Shown here in pieces: positions 1 through 8,758 of a stretch of DNA of 64,000 bases (its first letter is position 1; every line of letters starts with the position of its first letter). The stretch covers positions 1,240,001-1,304,000 of the forward strand of contig OY969762.1 in the NCBI GenBank assembly GCA_963702835.1, in the 5' to 3' direction. Source of the stretch: JAFGAV01 sp041479055. GTDB taxonomy: Bacteria > Acidobacteriota > Aminicenantia > Aminicenantales > JAFGAV01. A program made the position numbers and the translations under genes. Under the pieces are notes generated by a model, which saw only the letters and a program-made list of their open reading frames with translations, did no database searches and was not told the origin of the DNA.

Positions 1-399
1 CTGGAAGTCAAGGTCCACAGTTATGGTATCCTATCAGTGGGAGGTCTCCTGTCCATGATTATCGGCTCGCTCATGCTCATCGAGGCGCCCATTCCGGAGC
101 TCAGGCCCAGCCTGCGCTTCATCATCCCGGTGGCCCTCGGCTTCGCCCTCATCTTCATTTTTCTGGTCTCCCTCGTCGTCCGCAGCCATCGGGCGCGGGT
201 CCAGACCGGGCGGGAAGGGCTGCTGGGAGAGACGGGCCTAGCCCTGACTGACCTGAACCTCGAGGGCAAAGTCTTCGTCCACGGTGAGTATTGGAAGGCC
301 CGGGCCGAGGAGCCCATCCCCAAGGGCAGCAAGGTCATCATCTCCGGCGTCCTGGACAACTTGACCGTCCGGGTAAGCCGATCCCAGGACCAGGGCTGA
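1..399 (+). CDS. NfeD family membrane protein (5' end outside window)
   Basis: The reading frame is already open at base 1 and ends at the TGA at 397-399, so only the C-terminal 132 residues are present. They show two hydrophobic helices (about residues 8-30 and 43-65), then a small beta-rich domain with V-GEYWKARAEEPIPKGSKV, typical of the OB-fold (NfeD) domain closing NfeD/ClpP-class membrane proteins. The next gene is a slipin. The nfeD-slipin pair is a known conserved arrangement in which the two proteins are thought to act together in the inner membrane. Whether the missing N-terminus carries the serine protease domain cannot be seen. Confidence 0.85.
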   Translation: MEVKVHSYGILSVGGLLSMIIGSLMLIEAPIPELRPSLRFIIPVALGFALIFIFLVSLVVRSHRARVQTGREGLLGETGLALTDLNLEGKVFVHGEYWKARAEEPIPKGSKVIISGVLDNLTVRVSRSQDQG

Positions 400-465
400 C
401 CGGAGGTCCGCCCGGTCCCTCGAAACGGCGGCAGGGGATCGATCCCGCCGTCGAAGGAGGAGAAT

Positions 466-1230
466 ATGACTTCTTATCCACTGTGGATCATCATCGGCAT
501 CGTCGCCCTCTACATCCTGAACTCCATCAAGGTCCTTCGGGAGTATGAGAGGGGGGTCATCTTCCGTTTGGGCCGAGTTCTGCACAAGCCCAAAGGACCC
601 GGGATCATCCTGGTCTTCTCGCCCATCGACCGCATGGTCCGGGTCAGCCTGCGCCTGGTGACCATGGACATCCCGCCTCAGGACGTCATCACCAAGGACA
701 ACGTCACGGTCAAGGTCAACGCCGTCCTCTACTTCAGGGTCATCGACCCGCTCAAGTGCGTGATCGAGGTCCAGGATTATATCTACGCCACCTCCCAGCT
801 GGCCCAGACGACCCTGCGGAGCCTCCTCGGTCAGGTTCCGCTCGACGACCTCCTCTCGGAGCGGGACAAGCTGAACTCCCGCCTCCAGGAGATCATCGAG
901 CAGCACACCGACCCCTGGGGCATCAAGGTCCAGCTCGTCGAGATGAAGCAGGTCGATCTTCCGGAGAACATGATCCGGGCCATCGCCAAGCAGGCTGAGG
1001 CCGAGCGCGAACGCCGGGCCAAGGTCATCCACGCCGAAGGCGAGTTCCAGGCAGCGGACAAGCTCACCCAGGCCGCCGATATCATTTCCAGGAATCCCCA
1101 GGCACTCCAGCTCCGTTTCTTGGGGACTTTGACGGAAATCGCCAGCGAGAAGAATTCGACCATCATCTTCCCCCTGCCCCTTGAACTGCTGAAGGCATTC
1201 ACCTACAATCCCGACAAAGACAAAAAGTGA
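466..1230 (+). CDS. Slipin family protein (SPFH/band 7, stomatin-like)
   Basis: This 254-residue protein has one N-terminal membrane segment (about residues 5-20), then an SPFH/band-7 domain starting at YERGVIFRLGR and containing PPQDVITKDNVTVKVNAVLYF, a hallmark of prokaryotic stomatins. A charged coiled-coil region (KQAEAERERRAKVIHAEGEF) follows at about 175-200. Slipins oligomerise at the inner membrane and organise membrane microdomains or partner with NfeD proteases. The start is supported by the strong ribosome-binding site AAGGAGGAG just upstream of the ATG. It lies 66 bp after the nfeD fragment, probably in one operon. Confidence 0.93.
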   Translation: MTSYPLWIIIGIVALYILNSIKVLREYERGVIFRLGRVLHKPKGPGIILVFSPIDRMVRVSLRLVTMDIPPQDVITKDNVTVKVNAVLYFRVIDPLKCVIEVQDYIYATSQLAQTTLRSLLGQVPLDDLLSERDKLNSRLQEIIEQHTDPWGIKVQLVEMKQVDLPENMIRAIAKQAEAERERRAKVIHAEGEFQAADKLTQAADIISRNPQALQLRFLGTLTEIASEKNSTIIFPLPLELLKAFTYNPDKDKK

Positions 1231-1237
1231 GCCGTTC

Positions 1238-1990
1238 ATGAACAGAAACAGAGAACCCCGCGAACTCCAGTTTACCAGCGCGCAGTTGGTGATCGTTTTT
1301 ATACTGATCATCGCCCTGGGCGCCTTTATCTTCATCCTGGGCGTCTCGGTCGGCAAGAAGCAGGCTCGGCTGTCCGAAGGGCCCGCCCCGGTGCGAAAAC
1401 CTACCGCGGAGAAGGTGGCCCAAAAAGTCAAGCCGCCCCTTGAGCCGAAAGTCAAGGCCGGCGCCGAGACAAAGACAGAAGCTGTTAAACCCAACCCGCC
1501 GGTCGGTGGAACGCCTAAGTCCGATATCCAACAGGAGATCGCCTCATTCAAAGCTCAGCCAAAAACAACTAAGACCACGGCCCAGGCCGCCAAACCTGCC
1601 GCTTCCAAGACGCAGCCGGCGGCGCAGCCCAAACCCGCCGCGCCCGAGGCCAAAACTCAGCCGGCCGGGTCCAAAACCAAGACCCTGCCCCAGCCGGCCG
1701 TGCCCGCGGCCAATCCCCAAGTGAAACCCCCGGCCACTCTTTTCTTCATCCAGGTTGCGGCGGCCCCCCAGAAAGAAGAGGCCCTCCGTCTGGCCGGCTC
1801 CATAAGAAACCATGGCTTTACGGCCATGGTCCTTGACCCTCTCCCCACGGATAGGACGCCCTACTACCGAGTCAGGGTGGGCGGCTACCAGACCGAAGAG
1901 GAGAGGAGCCTGGCCGCGGAAAAGCTGGCCGTGGCTCTCGGCAAAAAAGCGAGCGACTTCTATTATCCCCCTCCTGAAAAAACCAAGTGA
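1238..1990 (+). CDS. SPOR domain-containing membrane protein
   Basis: This 250-residue protein has a short charged cytoplasmic N-terminus, one transmembrane helix (about 18-40), a long low-complexity Pro/Ala/Lys linker (about 45-165) and a C-terminal SPOR domain (about 167-245) beginning FFIQVAAAPQKEEALRLA and containing YYRVRVGGY. SPOR domains bind denuded septal peptidoglycan, so a periplasmic cell-division or envelope role is likely, FtsN/DedD-like in layout only. It starts 7 bp after the slipin stop, and its stop overlaps the lnt start by four bases, so the genes are probably translationally coupled. Confidence 0.88.
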   Translation: MNRNREPRELQFTSAQLVIVFILIIALGAFIFILGVSVGKKQARLSEGPAPVRKPTAEKVAQKVKPPLEPKVKAGAETKTEAVKPNPPVGGTPKSDIQQEIASFKAQPKTTKTTAQAAKPAASKTQPAAQPKPAAPEAKTQPAGSKTKTLPQPAVPAANPQVKPPATLFFIQVAAAPQKEEALRLAGSIRNHGFTAMVLDPLPTDRTPYYRVRVGGYQTEEERSLAAEKLAVALGKKASDFYYPPPEKTK

Positions 1991-3543
1991 AAAGAAACTT
2001 GGCCGACATTGGGCTGGCCATAGGCAGCGGCCTGTTAACGGCCCTGGCCTTTCCTAAATTCAACCTATCCTTTCTGGCCTGGATCTCGCTCATTCCCCTT
2101 TTGAACGTCATCTTCAGGAGCAGCCCCACAAGGTCCTTCTGGCTCGGCCTTCTGGCCGGGCTGTCCTTCTACGGCCTGCTCCTCTACTGGATCCCGGCCG
2201 TGCCGGCCCACTACGGCGGCCTGTCCGCCGGGTTCAGCCTGCTGGTGGACATCGTCCTGGTCCTATTCCTGGCTCTCTTCTGGGCCGTGGCCTGCCTTAT
2301 CATGTCCAAGGTCAACGGCCAATGGCCGCTCCTCGGGTTCATTCTGGCCCCTTTCATCTGGGTCGCCCAGGAATACGGCCTCACCTATGTTTTAACCGGT
2401 TTTCCCTGGGGAATCCTGGGCTACAGCCAGCAGGCCAACCTGTGGCTGATCCAGGTCGCGACTTTGACCGGAGTGTACGGCGTGTCCTGGGTCTTGGTCT
2501 TTTTCCAGAGCTCTTTCGTTTATAGCCTGCGGCACAAAAAACGCATCCCTTTTGCCGTGGGGCTGGCCGTTTTAGTCGCTTGCCACGTCGCCGGCCTGAT
2601 CTCCCTGGGCCGGCCGCAGCCCGCTCCCGATTCGTTCCAGGCCGCCGTCATCCAGGGCAATGTTTCCTCGGACATCCGTTGGGACCAAGTCCCCCTGTCG
2701 TTCATCCAGGGCCTGTTTGAAAAACATTATGATTTGACCCGCCGGGCGGCCAAGGAAGGAGCCCAGCTCATCGTCTGGCCGGAGTTATCCGTGCCCCTGT
2801 GCTTCTCCTGCAGCGACCCCCTTGACAATCAATTCAAAAAAAGACTTCTTTATTATGTCAGACAGACGGGCCGGACGTTGCTCCTCGGCACCAGCGAAAG
2901 CTCCGTCCAGGACGAAAAGACCGAATACTACAATGCCGCCCTCGGCCTCCAGCCCAGCCTGGCCATAACCGAGTATCACAAGATGCATCTGGTGCCCTTC
3001 GGGGAGTACACGCCTTATCCGGGCCTCTTCGGCTTCATCAAGCGCATGACTCATGCCATCGGCGAACTCACCCCCGGGGATACCACCACCCTCCACAACT
3101 TCGGCCCGCTCAGCTTCGGCTCGCCCATCTGTTATGAGATCATCTTTCCCGACCTCGTCCGCCGCTTCGTCAAGAACGGCGCCAATTTCCTGGTGACCAT
3201 CACCAACGACGGCTGGTATGGGCCGACTTCGGCGCCCTATCAGCACTTCGCCATAGCCGTCTTCCGTTCGGTGGAGAACCGGCGCTTCCTGCTGCGTGCG
3301 GCGACTACGGGAGTCAGCGGCATCATCGATCCCTGGGGACGGGTCGTCCAGAAATCCAAGATCATGACCGAGACCTTCCTGACCGGCCGGGTGACACCCG
3401 GCCGCGACCTGACTTTCTATGCCCGCCACGGCGACCTCTTTTCGCTGACCAGCTTGACTTTGACCCTGCTTGCCTTTATCCTAAGCATCTTTTTTGGCCG
3501 ACATGTCCGACAAAGAAAAAGAACTTACCGCAAAATATACTGA
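1987..3543 (+). CDS. lnt: Apolipoprotein N-acyltransferase
   Basis: This 518-residue enzyme adds the third acyl chain to the N-terminal cysteine of outer-membrane lipoproteins. An N-terminal block of six to seven membrane helices (1-205) is followed by a carbon-nitrogen hydrolase domain. The catalytic triad is visible: Glu266 in IVWPELSVP, Lys332 in YHKMHLVPFGEYTP and Cys382 in GSPICYEIIFPDL. A final membrane helix lies near 490-508. The start codon is GTG inside GTGA, overlapping the SPOR gene stop. Its end overlaps the prfB start by 41 bp. Presence of Lnt implies triacylated lipoproteins and a Gram-negative envelope. Confidence 0.96.
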   Translation: MKRNLADIGLAIGSGLLTALAFPKFNLSFLAWISLIPLLNVIFRSSPTRSFWLGLLAGLSFYGLLLYWIPAVPAHYGGLSAGFSLLVDIVLVLFLALFWAVACLIMSKVNGQWPLLGFILAPFIWVAQEYGLTYVLTGFPWGILGYSQQANLWLIQVATLTGVYGVSWVLVFFQSSFVYSLRHKKRIPFAVGLAVLVACHVAGLISLGRPQPAPDSFQAAVIQGNVSSDIRWDQVPLSFIQGLFEKHYDLTRRAAKEGAQLIVWPELSVPLCFSCSDPLDNQFKKRLLYYVRQTGRTLLLGTSESSVQDEKTEYYNAALGLQPSLAITEYHKMHLVPFGEYTPYPGLFGFIKRMTHAIGELTPGDTTTLHNFGPLSFGSPICYEIIFPDLVRRFVKNGANFLVTITNDGWYGPTSAPYQHFAIAVFRSVENRRFLLRAATTGVSGIIDPWGRVVQKSKIMTETFLTGRVTPGRDLTFYARHGDLFSLTSLTLTLLAFILSIFFGRHVRQRKRTYRKIY

Positions 3544-4640
3544 CCTCGAACCCCGGCTGAACGCCGCTTTCCAAAAATACGAGGAAGTTCGAGGTTTTCT
3601 TTGACCTGACAACCAAGAAAACCGAGATCGAATCCATCGGCCGGGAGTTGGCCTCCCCCGAGACCTGGAAGAATCCCAGGGCTGCCCAGCCCCTGCAGCA
3701 GCGCAAGAAAAAGCTGGACAAAGAGGTCAAGCTCTATTCCCTTCTCCAGCAGAAACGCGAGGACCTGGACGTCCTGCTGGAACTGGCCGAGGAGGGCGAG
3801 GAAGTTGCGGCCGACCTGGCCCAGGCCCTGGCCGACCTTGAGCGTCGCTTGAGCGAAGCCGAGTTGCAGGCCCTCTTCTTCGAGGATGACGACGTCCGCA
3901 ACGCCATCCTGACCGTCCACCCCGGCGCCGGCGGCACCGAATCCCAGGACTGGGCTCAGATGCTGCTGCGGATGTACCTCCGCTACGCCGAGCGAAAAGG
4001 CTACAAAACCGAAGTGTTGGATATGCAGCCCGGAGAAGAGGCCGGGCTCAAGAGTGCCACCGTCCGCATCGAGGGCGATTTCGCCTTCGGCAACCTCAGC
4101 CAGGAAACGGGCGTCCACCGCCTGGTCCGCATTTCGCCCTTCGACTCCAACAAGCGGCGCCACACCTCCTTCGCCGCGGCCTTTGCCTACCCGGAAGTGG
4201 ATGATACCATCGAGATCAATATCAACCCCGAGGACCTGCGCATCGACACCTACCGCGCCGGCGGGCGGGGCGGACAGCACGTCAACGTCACAGATTCGGC
4301 CGTGCGCATCACCCATCTCCCCACCGGTATCGTCGTCCAATGCCAGAACGAACGGTCCCAGCACAAGAATAAGGCCTCGGCCATGAAGGTCCTCCAGGCC
4401 CGTCTGTACGAGCTGGAGCGGAAGAAAAAAATGGAGAAGATCGAGAAGATCGAGGATTCCAAGTCGGACATCGCCTGGGGCAACCAGATCCGGTCCTACG
4501 TGCTCCACCCCTACAAGATGGCCAAGGACCTGAGGACCCGGCTGGAAACTTCGGACGTGGAGGCGGTGCTCGACGGCGACCTGGATGCCTTCATCAAGGC
4601 CAGCTTGGTTCAGCGCAAGAAATCAGAACAGGCGGGCTAA
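3503..4640 (+). CDS. prfB: Peptide chain release factor 2 with programmed +1 frameshift
   Basis: The gene is in two frames. Frame 1 starts at the ATG at 3503, encodes 33 residues and ends at an in-frame TGA at 3602-3604. Reading continues at GAC 3603 in the +1 frame to TAA at 4640, giving about 378 residues. The product recognises UGA and UAA and releases finished peptides. The catalytic GGQ loop is in RAGGRGGQHVNVTDSAVRI, and the IVVQCQNERSQHKNK segment is typical of RF2. The first stop is UGA, as expected for RF2 autoregulation. The gene overlaps lnt at its 5' end and converges with mazG, sharing four bases at the 3' end. Confidence 0.96.
3590..3605 (+). promoter_or_regulatory. prfB programmed +1 ribosomal frameshift site
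   Basis: The element reads CGAGGTTTTCTTTGAC. It contains the canonical slippery CTT codon followed by TGA and C, with a Shine-Dalgarno-like GAGG just upstream. Slipping one base forward at CTT reads GAC and joins the two prfB frames. When RF2 is scarce the UGA is read slowly and frameshifting rises, giving autoregulation. The CTT-TGA-C core is as in Escherichia coli; the upstream Shine-Dalgarno-like sequence is weaker than the E. coli AGGGGG. Confidence 0.92.
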
Positions 4641-5431
4641 TCGCCCACTCCCCTATCCTTGGCTTCCTCCCAGAGCGCATCCATTTCTGGCAGGGAGGCC
4701 TGAGCCGGATCCCTGCCCTGCTCTCGAAGCCTGCTCTCCATATAAGCGAAGCGTTCCCGGAAGCGTCGGTTGGCCAGGAGCAGGGCGGTTTCCGGGTTGA
4801 CCCCGGCCTGGCGCGAAACATTGGCCGCGGCGAACAGAAGATCGCCCATTTCCCGGTCAATAGCCTTCTGCTCCCCGGCCCGCAGAGCTTGTTTGAGCTC
4901 CTGGAGCTCCTCATCAAGCTTGGCCAAGGCTTCCTCCGTCCGCTCCCAGTCGAAGCCAACCAAAGAAGCTTTCTGTCCGATCTGAAAGGCGGCGGCCAGG
5001 GCCGGCAGAGTCCGGGGCAGTCCATCTAAGAAAGAGTCCCGATTTTTCTCCACCTGTTTCTGCCTGTGCCATTCCTCCACTACCCGCGTTGAAGAATCCA
5101 GCTTTGTGTCGCCGAAAACATGGGGATGGCGCCGGATCATCTTGCTGTTGATGGATTCCACCGACTCGGCCAGATGGAAAGCGCCCTTCTCTTCATAGAT
5201 TTGAGCCAGGAAAACGACTTCCATAAGCACATCGCCCAGCTCCTCGCGGACGGACTCAGCCTTCCCGGATTGGACGGCCTCCACCACTTCATAGACCTCC
5301 TCCAGCAGATAGTTCAGGATGGTCGTCTCGTCCTGCTCCTTGTCCCAGGGGCAGCCGTTCTCTCCCCGAAGGGTCTTGATGATGTCAGCCAAGCGGGCGA
5401 ACCCGGCCCCGGCTTGAAGCGTCGTGGCCAT
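4637..5431 (-). CDS. mazG: Nucleoside triphosphate pyrophosphohydrolase MazG
   Basis: This 264-residue all-alpha NTP pyrophosphohydrolase hydrolyses (d)NTPs to NMPs and pyrophosphate. Two MazG repeats are visible. The first (about 20-110) has CPWDKEQ, the metal-binding pattern LLEEVYEV and EELGDVLMEVVF. The second (about 155-230) has KLDEELQELKQAL and REMGDLLFAAANV. The start at 5431 was chosen over an in-frame ATG 42 bp upstream because a clear TGGAGG lies just before it. The gene is divergent from the DUF1844 gene and convergent with prfB. Confidence 0.94.
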   Translation of the reverse strand: MATTLQAGAGFARLADIIKTLRGENGCPWDKEQDETTILNYLLEEVYEVVEAVQSGKAESVREELGDVLMEVVFLAQIYEEKGAFHLAESVESINSKMIRRHPHVFGDTKLDSSTRVVEEWHRQKQVEKNRDSFLDGLPRTLPALAAAFQIGQKASLVGFDWERTEEALAKLDEELQELKQALRAGEQKAIDREMGDLLFAAANVSRQAGVNPETALLLANRRFRERFAYMESRLREQGRDPAQASLPEMDALWEEAKDRGVGD

Positions 5432-5453
5432 TGCAACCTCCAACTTTCCTCCC

Positions 5454-5482
5454 TTGAATTTCTCAAATGGCAATTGTAGAAT
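5454..5482 (+). promoter_or_regulatory. Predicted sigma-70-type promoter of the DUF1844-ribF unit
   Basis: TTGAAT (5454-5459), a 17-bp spacer and TAGAAT (5477-5482) give a near-consensus promoter. Transcription would start near 5489, downstream of the in-frame ATG at 5467. This favours the ATG at 5500 as the DUF1844 start and leaves a leader of about 11 nt. Confidence 0.5.
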
Positions 5483-5499
5483 GGGTCTTCCATTATACC

Positions 5500-5832
5500 A
5501 TGGCTACTGATAACGGACAGCCCAAGAACAGCGCCGCTCAAGAACCGGCGGCCGAAGGAAACAGCAAAGAGTTCCTTCCCCTGTTCGATTTCAGCACGCT
5601 GGTCCTGCCCTTTTTCACTCAAGGCTTGGTCTCCTTGGGCTTATTGGAAGACCCGATCCGGAAGGAAAATAAAGAGAACCTGAAACTAGCCAAGAGGCTG
5701 ATCGACCTGCTCGAACTGCTCAAGGAACGGACCAAGGGCAACCTCCGGCCGGAAGAGGAACAATTCCTGGAATCCTGCCTGCATCAGCTCCGCTCGGCCT
5801 ACCTGGTTAAAGCCGAGATCCTCAAGCCCTGA
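5500..5832 (+). CDS. DUF1844 domain-containing protein
   Basis: This 110-residue protein matches the small DUF1844 family by its DFSTLVLPFFTQGLVSLGLL core followed by a helical segment (ENLKLAKRLIDLLELLKERT) and an acidic LRPEEEQFLES stretch. No function is established for the family. The central segment is hydrophobic but amphipathic, and there is no signal peptide. The start at 5500 was preferred over an in-frame ATG 33 bp upstream because the predicted promoter ends between them. It ends 6 bp before ribF, so the two are probably co-transcribed. Confidence 0.8.
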   Translation: MATDNGQPKNSAAQEPAAEGNSKEFLPLFDFSTLVLPFFTQGLVSLGLLEDPIRKENKENLKLAKRLIDLLELLKERTKGNLRPEEEQFLESCLHQLRSAYLVKAEILKP

Positions 5833-5838
5833 TCCCGG

Positions 5839-6768
5839 ATGAAGATCTTCATGCGGCTCGAGGAAGCGGCCGCCCTCCGGCGGCCCAGGGCCGTGGCCGT
5901 GGGCAATTTCGACGGAGTCCACCTGGGCCACCAGAAAATCCTGTCCTGCCTGGTCCAGCAGGCCCGGCGCCGCCGCCTCTCTTCACTGCTGCTCACCTTT
6001 TCTCCCCACCCCGAAAATATTCTGGGCAAAGGCCGGATGCTCATGATCCAGACTTTGAGCCAGCGGCTGGAACGAATCGAGGAATCCGGCGTGGAAGCGG
6101 TGCTGGTCATGCCGTTCAACCGACATTTCTCGACGCTCCCGCCACACCGTTTCATGGACCTGGTGCTGGCCAAAGGCCTGAAGGCCCGCGCCGTTTGGGT
6201 GGGCCAGAATTTTCATTTCGGCCGGAAACGGGCCGGGTCGGTGGAAACCCTTAAATATTACGGCCAAAAGAACAAGGCCTTCGATGTCTGTATAATCCCT
6301 CCCCTTATTAAGGCCGGCGGCCCGGTCAGCAGCAGCCGCATCCGGGGCCTGCTGGGAGGCGGCCAAGTCGAGCTGGCCGGGGCCTTGCTCGGCCGGCCCT
6401 ATGAGATCGCCGGCACGATTGTCCGCGGCCAATCAGTGGGCCGCAGGCTCGGCTTCCCCACGGCCAACCTCAAAGCTCAGAATGAAATCCTGCCCCCGGG
6501 CATATACATAAGCCGGGCCGACCTCGGGACAAAATCGTATCCCTCCCTCACCTACATCGGGAAGCGTCCCACTTTCGGCCGGGGCCGCCTTCATGTGGAA
6601 GCCTACCTTTTCAGCTTCAGGGGGAACCTCTATGGCCGTCAGCTAAGACTCCGGCTTCTCCGCCGCCTGCGCTCCGACCGCAAATTCCCAAACTCAGCGG
6701 CCCTGGCCCAACAGATCGGCCGCGACGTCAGCCAGGCTCAAGCCTATTTCCGTCGACGTTCGTTTTGA
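5839..6768 (+). CDS. ribF: Bifunctional riboflavin kinase / FAD synthetase
   Basis: This 309-residue enzyme converts riboflavin to FMN and FMN to FAD. The N-terminal nucleotidyltransferase domain has VAVGNFDGVHLGHQKIL and TFSPHPENI (ATP-binding, HxGH-type), then VWVGQNFHFGRKRAGS and VSSSRIRGLL. The C-terminal flavokinase domain has GRRLGFPTANL and PPGIYISRA. Length is normal for the family. It follows the DUF1844 gene by 6 bp. FAD supply is relevant to the many flavoproteins in this window (HdrA, FlxA-like, FrdA). Confidence 0.95.
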   Translation: MKIFMRLEEAAALRRPRAVAVGNFDGVHLGHQKILSCLVQQARRRRLSSLLLTFSPHPENILGKGRMLMIQTLSQRLERIEESGVEAVLVMPFNRHFSTLPPHRFMDLVLAKGLKARAVWVGQNFHFGRKRAGSVETLKYYGQKNKAFDVCIIPPLIKAGGPVSSSRIRGLLGGGQVELAGALLGRPYEIAGTIVRGQSVGRRLGFPTANLKAQNEILPPGIYISRADLGTKSYPSLTYIGKRPTFGRGRLHVEAYLFSFRGNLYGRQLRLRLLRRLRSDRKFPNSAALAQQIGRDVSQAQAYFRRRSF

Positions 6769-6849
6769 GTTTGGCGCAGGAACCGACTTCCTTGACATTT
6801 TTTCGGATCTATAGCATTTTGAAGAACACCCACAGCGCGAGGAGCCCTC

Positions 6850-7419
6850 ATGGACGAAAAGATCAAAGCCAGGATCATGGATGCCAGCAAAATCCGGCGC
6901 ATCCTGTACCGTATGGCCACCGAGATCATCGAGCGTAACCGCAATCTCCGCAACCTGGTCATTATCGGCATCCGCACCCGGGGGATCTACATCGGCAAGA
7001 GGATGTCCAAGCTGATCAAGGAGATGGAGAAGCTGGACGTGCCGGTGGGCGTCATGGACATCACCCTCTACCGCGATGATTTTTCCGAAATCGAGACCCA
7101 GCACATGGTCCACAAGACCGAGATCAAATTCCCCATCGCCAAGAAGGACGTGCTGCTGGTGGACGACGTTTTGTTCACCGGCCGCACCATCCGGGCGGCC
7201 ATGGACAGCCTGTTCGACCTGGGCCGGCCGCGCTCTATCCAGCTCCTGGTGCTTATCGACCGCGGCCACCGCGAGCTTCCCATCCGGGCCGACTACGTGG
7301 GCAAAAACCTGCCCACCTCCCGCCGCGAACTCGTCCAGGTCCGCTTCAAGGAGGTGGATGGCGTGGACGAGGTGCTCATCACCGAGCCGGCGGCCCTGAC
7401 CAAGGCCAAGAAGAAATAG
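6850..7419 (+). CDS. pyrR: Bifunctional pyr operon regulator / uracil phosphoribosyltransferase PyrR
   Basis: This 189-residue PRTase-fold protein carries the PRPP-binding motif VLLVDDVLFTGRTI (about 98-111) and the PyrR-typical PVGVMDITLYRDD. PyrR binds pyr mRNA in many bacteria and may have uracil phosphoribosyltransferase activity. A GAGGAG ribosome-binding site precedes the ATG. It is followed 13 bp later by pyrC. I found no convincing PyrR-binding leader or attenuator in the 80 bp upstream, so its regulatory target here is not visible. Confidence 0.93.
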   Translation: MDEKIKARIMDASKIRRILYRMATEIIERNRNLRNLVIIGIRTRGIYIGKRMSKLIKEMEKLDVPVGVMDITLYRDDFSEIETQHMVHKTEIKFPIAKKDVLLVDDVLFTGRTIRAAMDSLFDLGRPRSIQLLVLIDRGHRELPIRADYVGKNLPTSRRELVQVRFKEVDGVDEVLITEPAALTKAKKK

Positions 7420-7432
7420 GAGCGCAGTCACA

Positions 7433-8734
7433 GTGAAGCTGCTGCTGAAGAACGGAAAGGTCGTTTCCCCCGCCTCAGGCCTGGAGGGGACCCTGGATGT
7501 CTTGATCGACCAGGGCAAGATCCAGAAAATCCAGCCTCAGCTTACAGCTCCCGGGGCTCGGGTTGTCAACGTTTCAGGATTGGTGGTAGTCCCCGGTTTC
7601 ATTGATATGCACGTCCACTTCCGAGAGCCGGGACAGGAAGACAAAGAGACGATCGAAACCGGCAGCCGGGCGGCGGCCAGGGGGGGGTTCACCACCGTCT
7701 GTTGCATGCCCAATACCGTGCCCCCCAACGACACTGCGGAGGTGACCCGCTTCATCCGAACCAAAGCCCGGGCCGCGGTGGTCCAGGTCCTGCCTATCGC
7801 CGCCGTAACCAAGGGCCTGGGGGGGGAGCAGCTCACCAATATGGCCGAACTCATCTCCGCCGGGGCCGTCGCCTTCTCCGACGACGGCCGTCCGGTCTCC
7901 AACAGCCAGGTCATGCGCCAGGCCCTGGAGCAATCGCGCCTCCTGTCCGCCCTGGTCATCGACCACTGCGAGGACAAGAGCCTGAGCGATGAGGGAGTGA
8001 TGCAGGAGGGGCCCCAATCCCATCTCCTGAGGCTCCGGGGCATTCCCGCCGCGGCTGAAGATGTCATGGTGGCCAGGGACATCATCCTGGCCGAAATGAC
8101 CGGCGGCCGAATCCATATCGCCCACCTCAGCACCAAGGGAGCGGTTTGGCTGCTCCGAGAGGCCAAGAAGAGGAAAGTCCAGGTCACGGCCGAAGTGACT
8201 CCTCACCACCTCTTCCTGACTGATAAAGCCTGCGCTTCCTACGACACAAACCTCAAGGTCAGCCCGCCCCTTCGTAGCCGGCAAGACGCGGCCGCCTTGC
8301 TGGCGGCGGTTAAAGAAGGCCTAATCGATGTTTTCGCCACCGACCACGCCCCCCACACGGCCGAGGAGAAGGGACGGGGGTTCGACCAAGCGCCCTTCGG
8401 CATCAACGGCCTGGAAACGGCCGTCTCCCTGTTCCTCGACCGTCTGGTCAACAAAAAAGTGCTGCCCTTGAGACAGCTTGTCCGGATGATGTCCGTCAGG
8501 CCGGCCGCCCTTCTCGGCCTCAAGGACAAGGGCGCCCTTCGGCCGGGCGCTGACGCCGACCTGACCCTGCTTGACCTCAAGCGGGAGACCGTGGTTGATG
8601 TCCAGTCCTTCGCCTCCAAGAGCCGGAATTCTCCCTTCCACGGCTGGAAACTGAAAGGCCTTCCCGTGGCCACCATCGTCGGTGGCCGGGTGGCCTATCC
8701 CTTTGACGGCCGCCTGCCCGGAGAGAAGGCCTGA
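7433..8734 (+). CDS. pyrC: Dihydroorotase, type I
   Basis: This 433-residue amidohydrolase interconverts carbamoyl-aspartate and dihydroorotate. The metal-binding HxH motif is in FIDMHVHFREPGQEDKET, further histidines are at VIDHCED and HIAHLSTK, and the catalytic aspartate is in FATDHAPHTAEEK. The start is GTG, 9 bp after an AGGAGC ribosome-binding site. It directly follows pyrR. The usual third gene, pyrB (aspartate carbamoyltransferase), is absent from the neighbourhood. Confidence 0.95.
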   Translation: MKLLLKNGKVVSPASGLEGTLDVLIDQGKIQKIQPQLTAPGARVVNVSGLVVVPGFIDMHVHFREPGQEDKETIETGSRAAARGGFTTVCCMPNTVPPNDTAEVTRFIRTKARAAVVQVLPIAAVTKGLGGEQLTNMAELISAGAVAFSDDGRPVSNSQVMRQALEQSRLLSALVIDHCEDKSLSDEGVMQEGPQSHLLRLRGIPAAAEDVMVARDIILAEMTGGRIHIAHLSTKGAVWLLREAKKRKVQVTAEVTPHHLFLTDKACASYDTNLKVSPPLRSRQDAAALLAAVKEGLIDVFATDHAPHTAEEKGRGFDQAPFGINGLETAVSLFLDRLVNKKVLPLRQLVRMMSVRPAALLGLKDKGALRPGADADLTLLDLKRETVVDVQSFASKSRNSPFHGWKLKGLPVATIVGGRVAYPFDGRLPGEKA

Positions 8735-8758
8735 GCCGACCATCCTGCACGACCGCCC

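Noticed and set aside
6769..6849. PyrR attenuator or consensus promoter before pyrR
   Set aside because: TTGACA is present at 6792-6797, but no -10 box at normal spacing and no terminator/antiterminator pair could be drawn.
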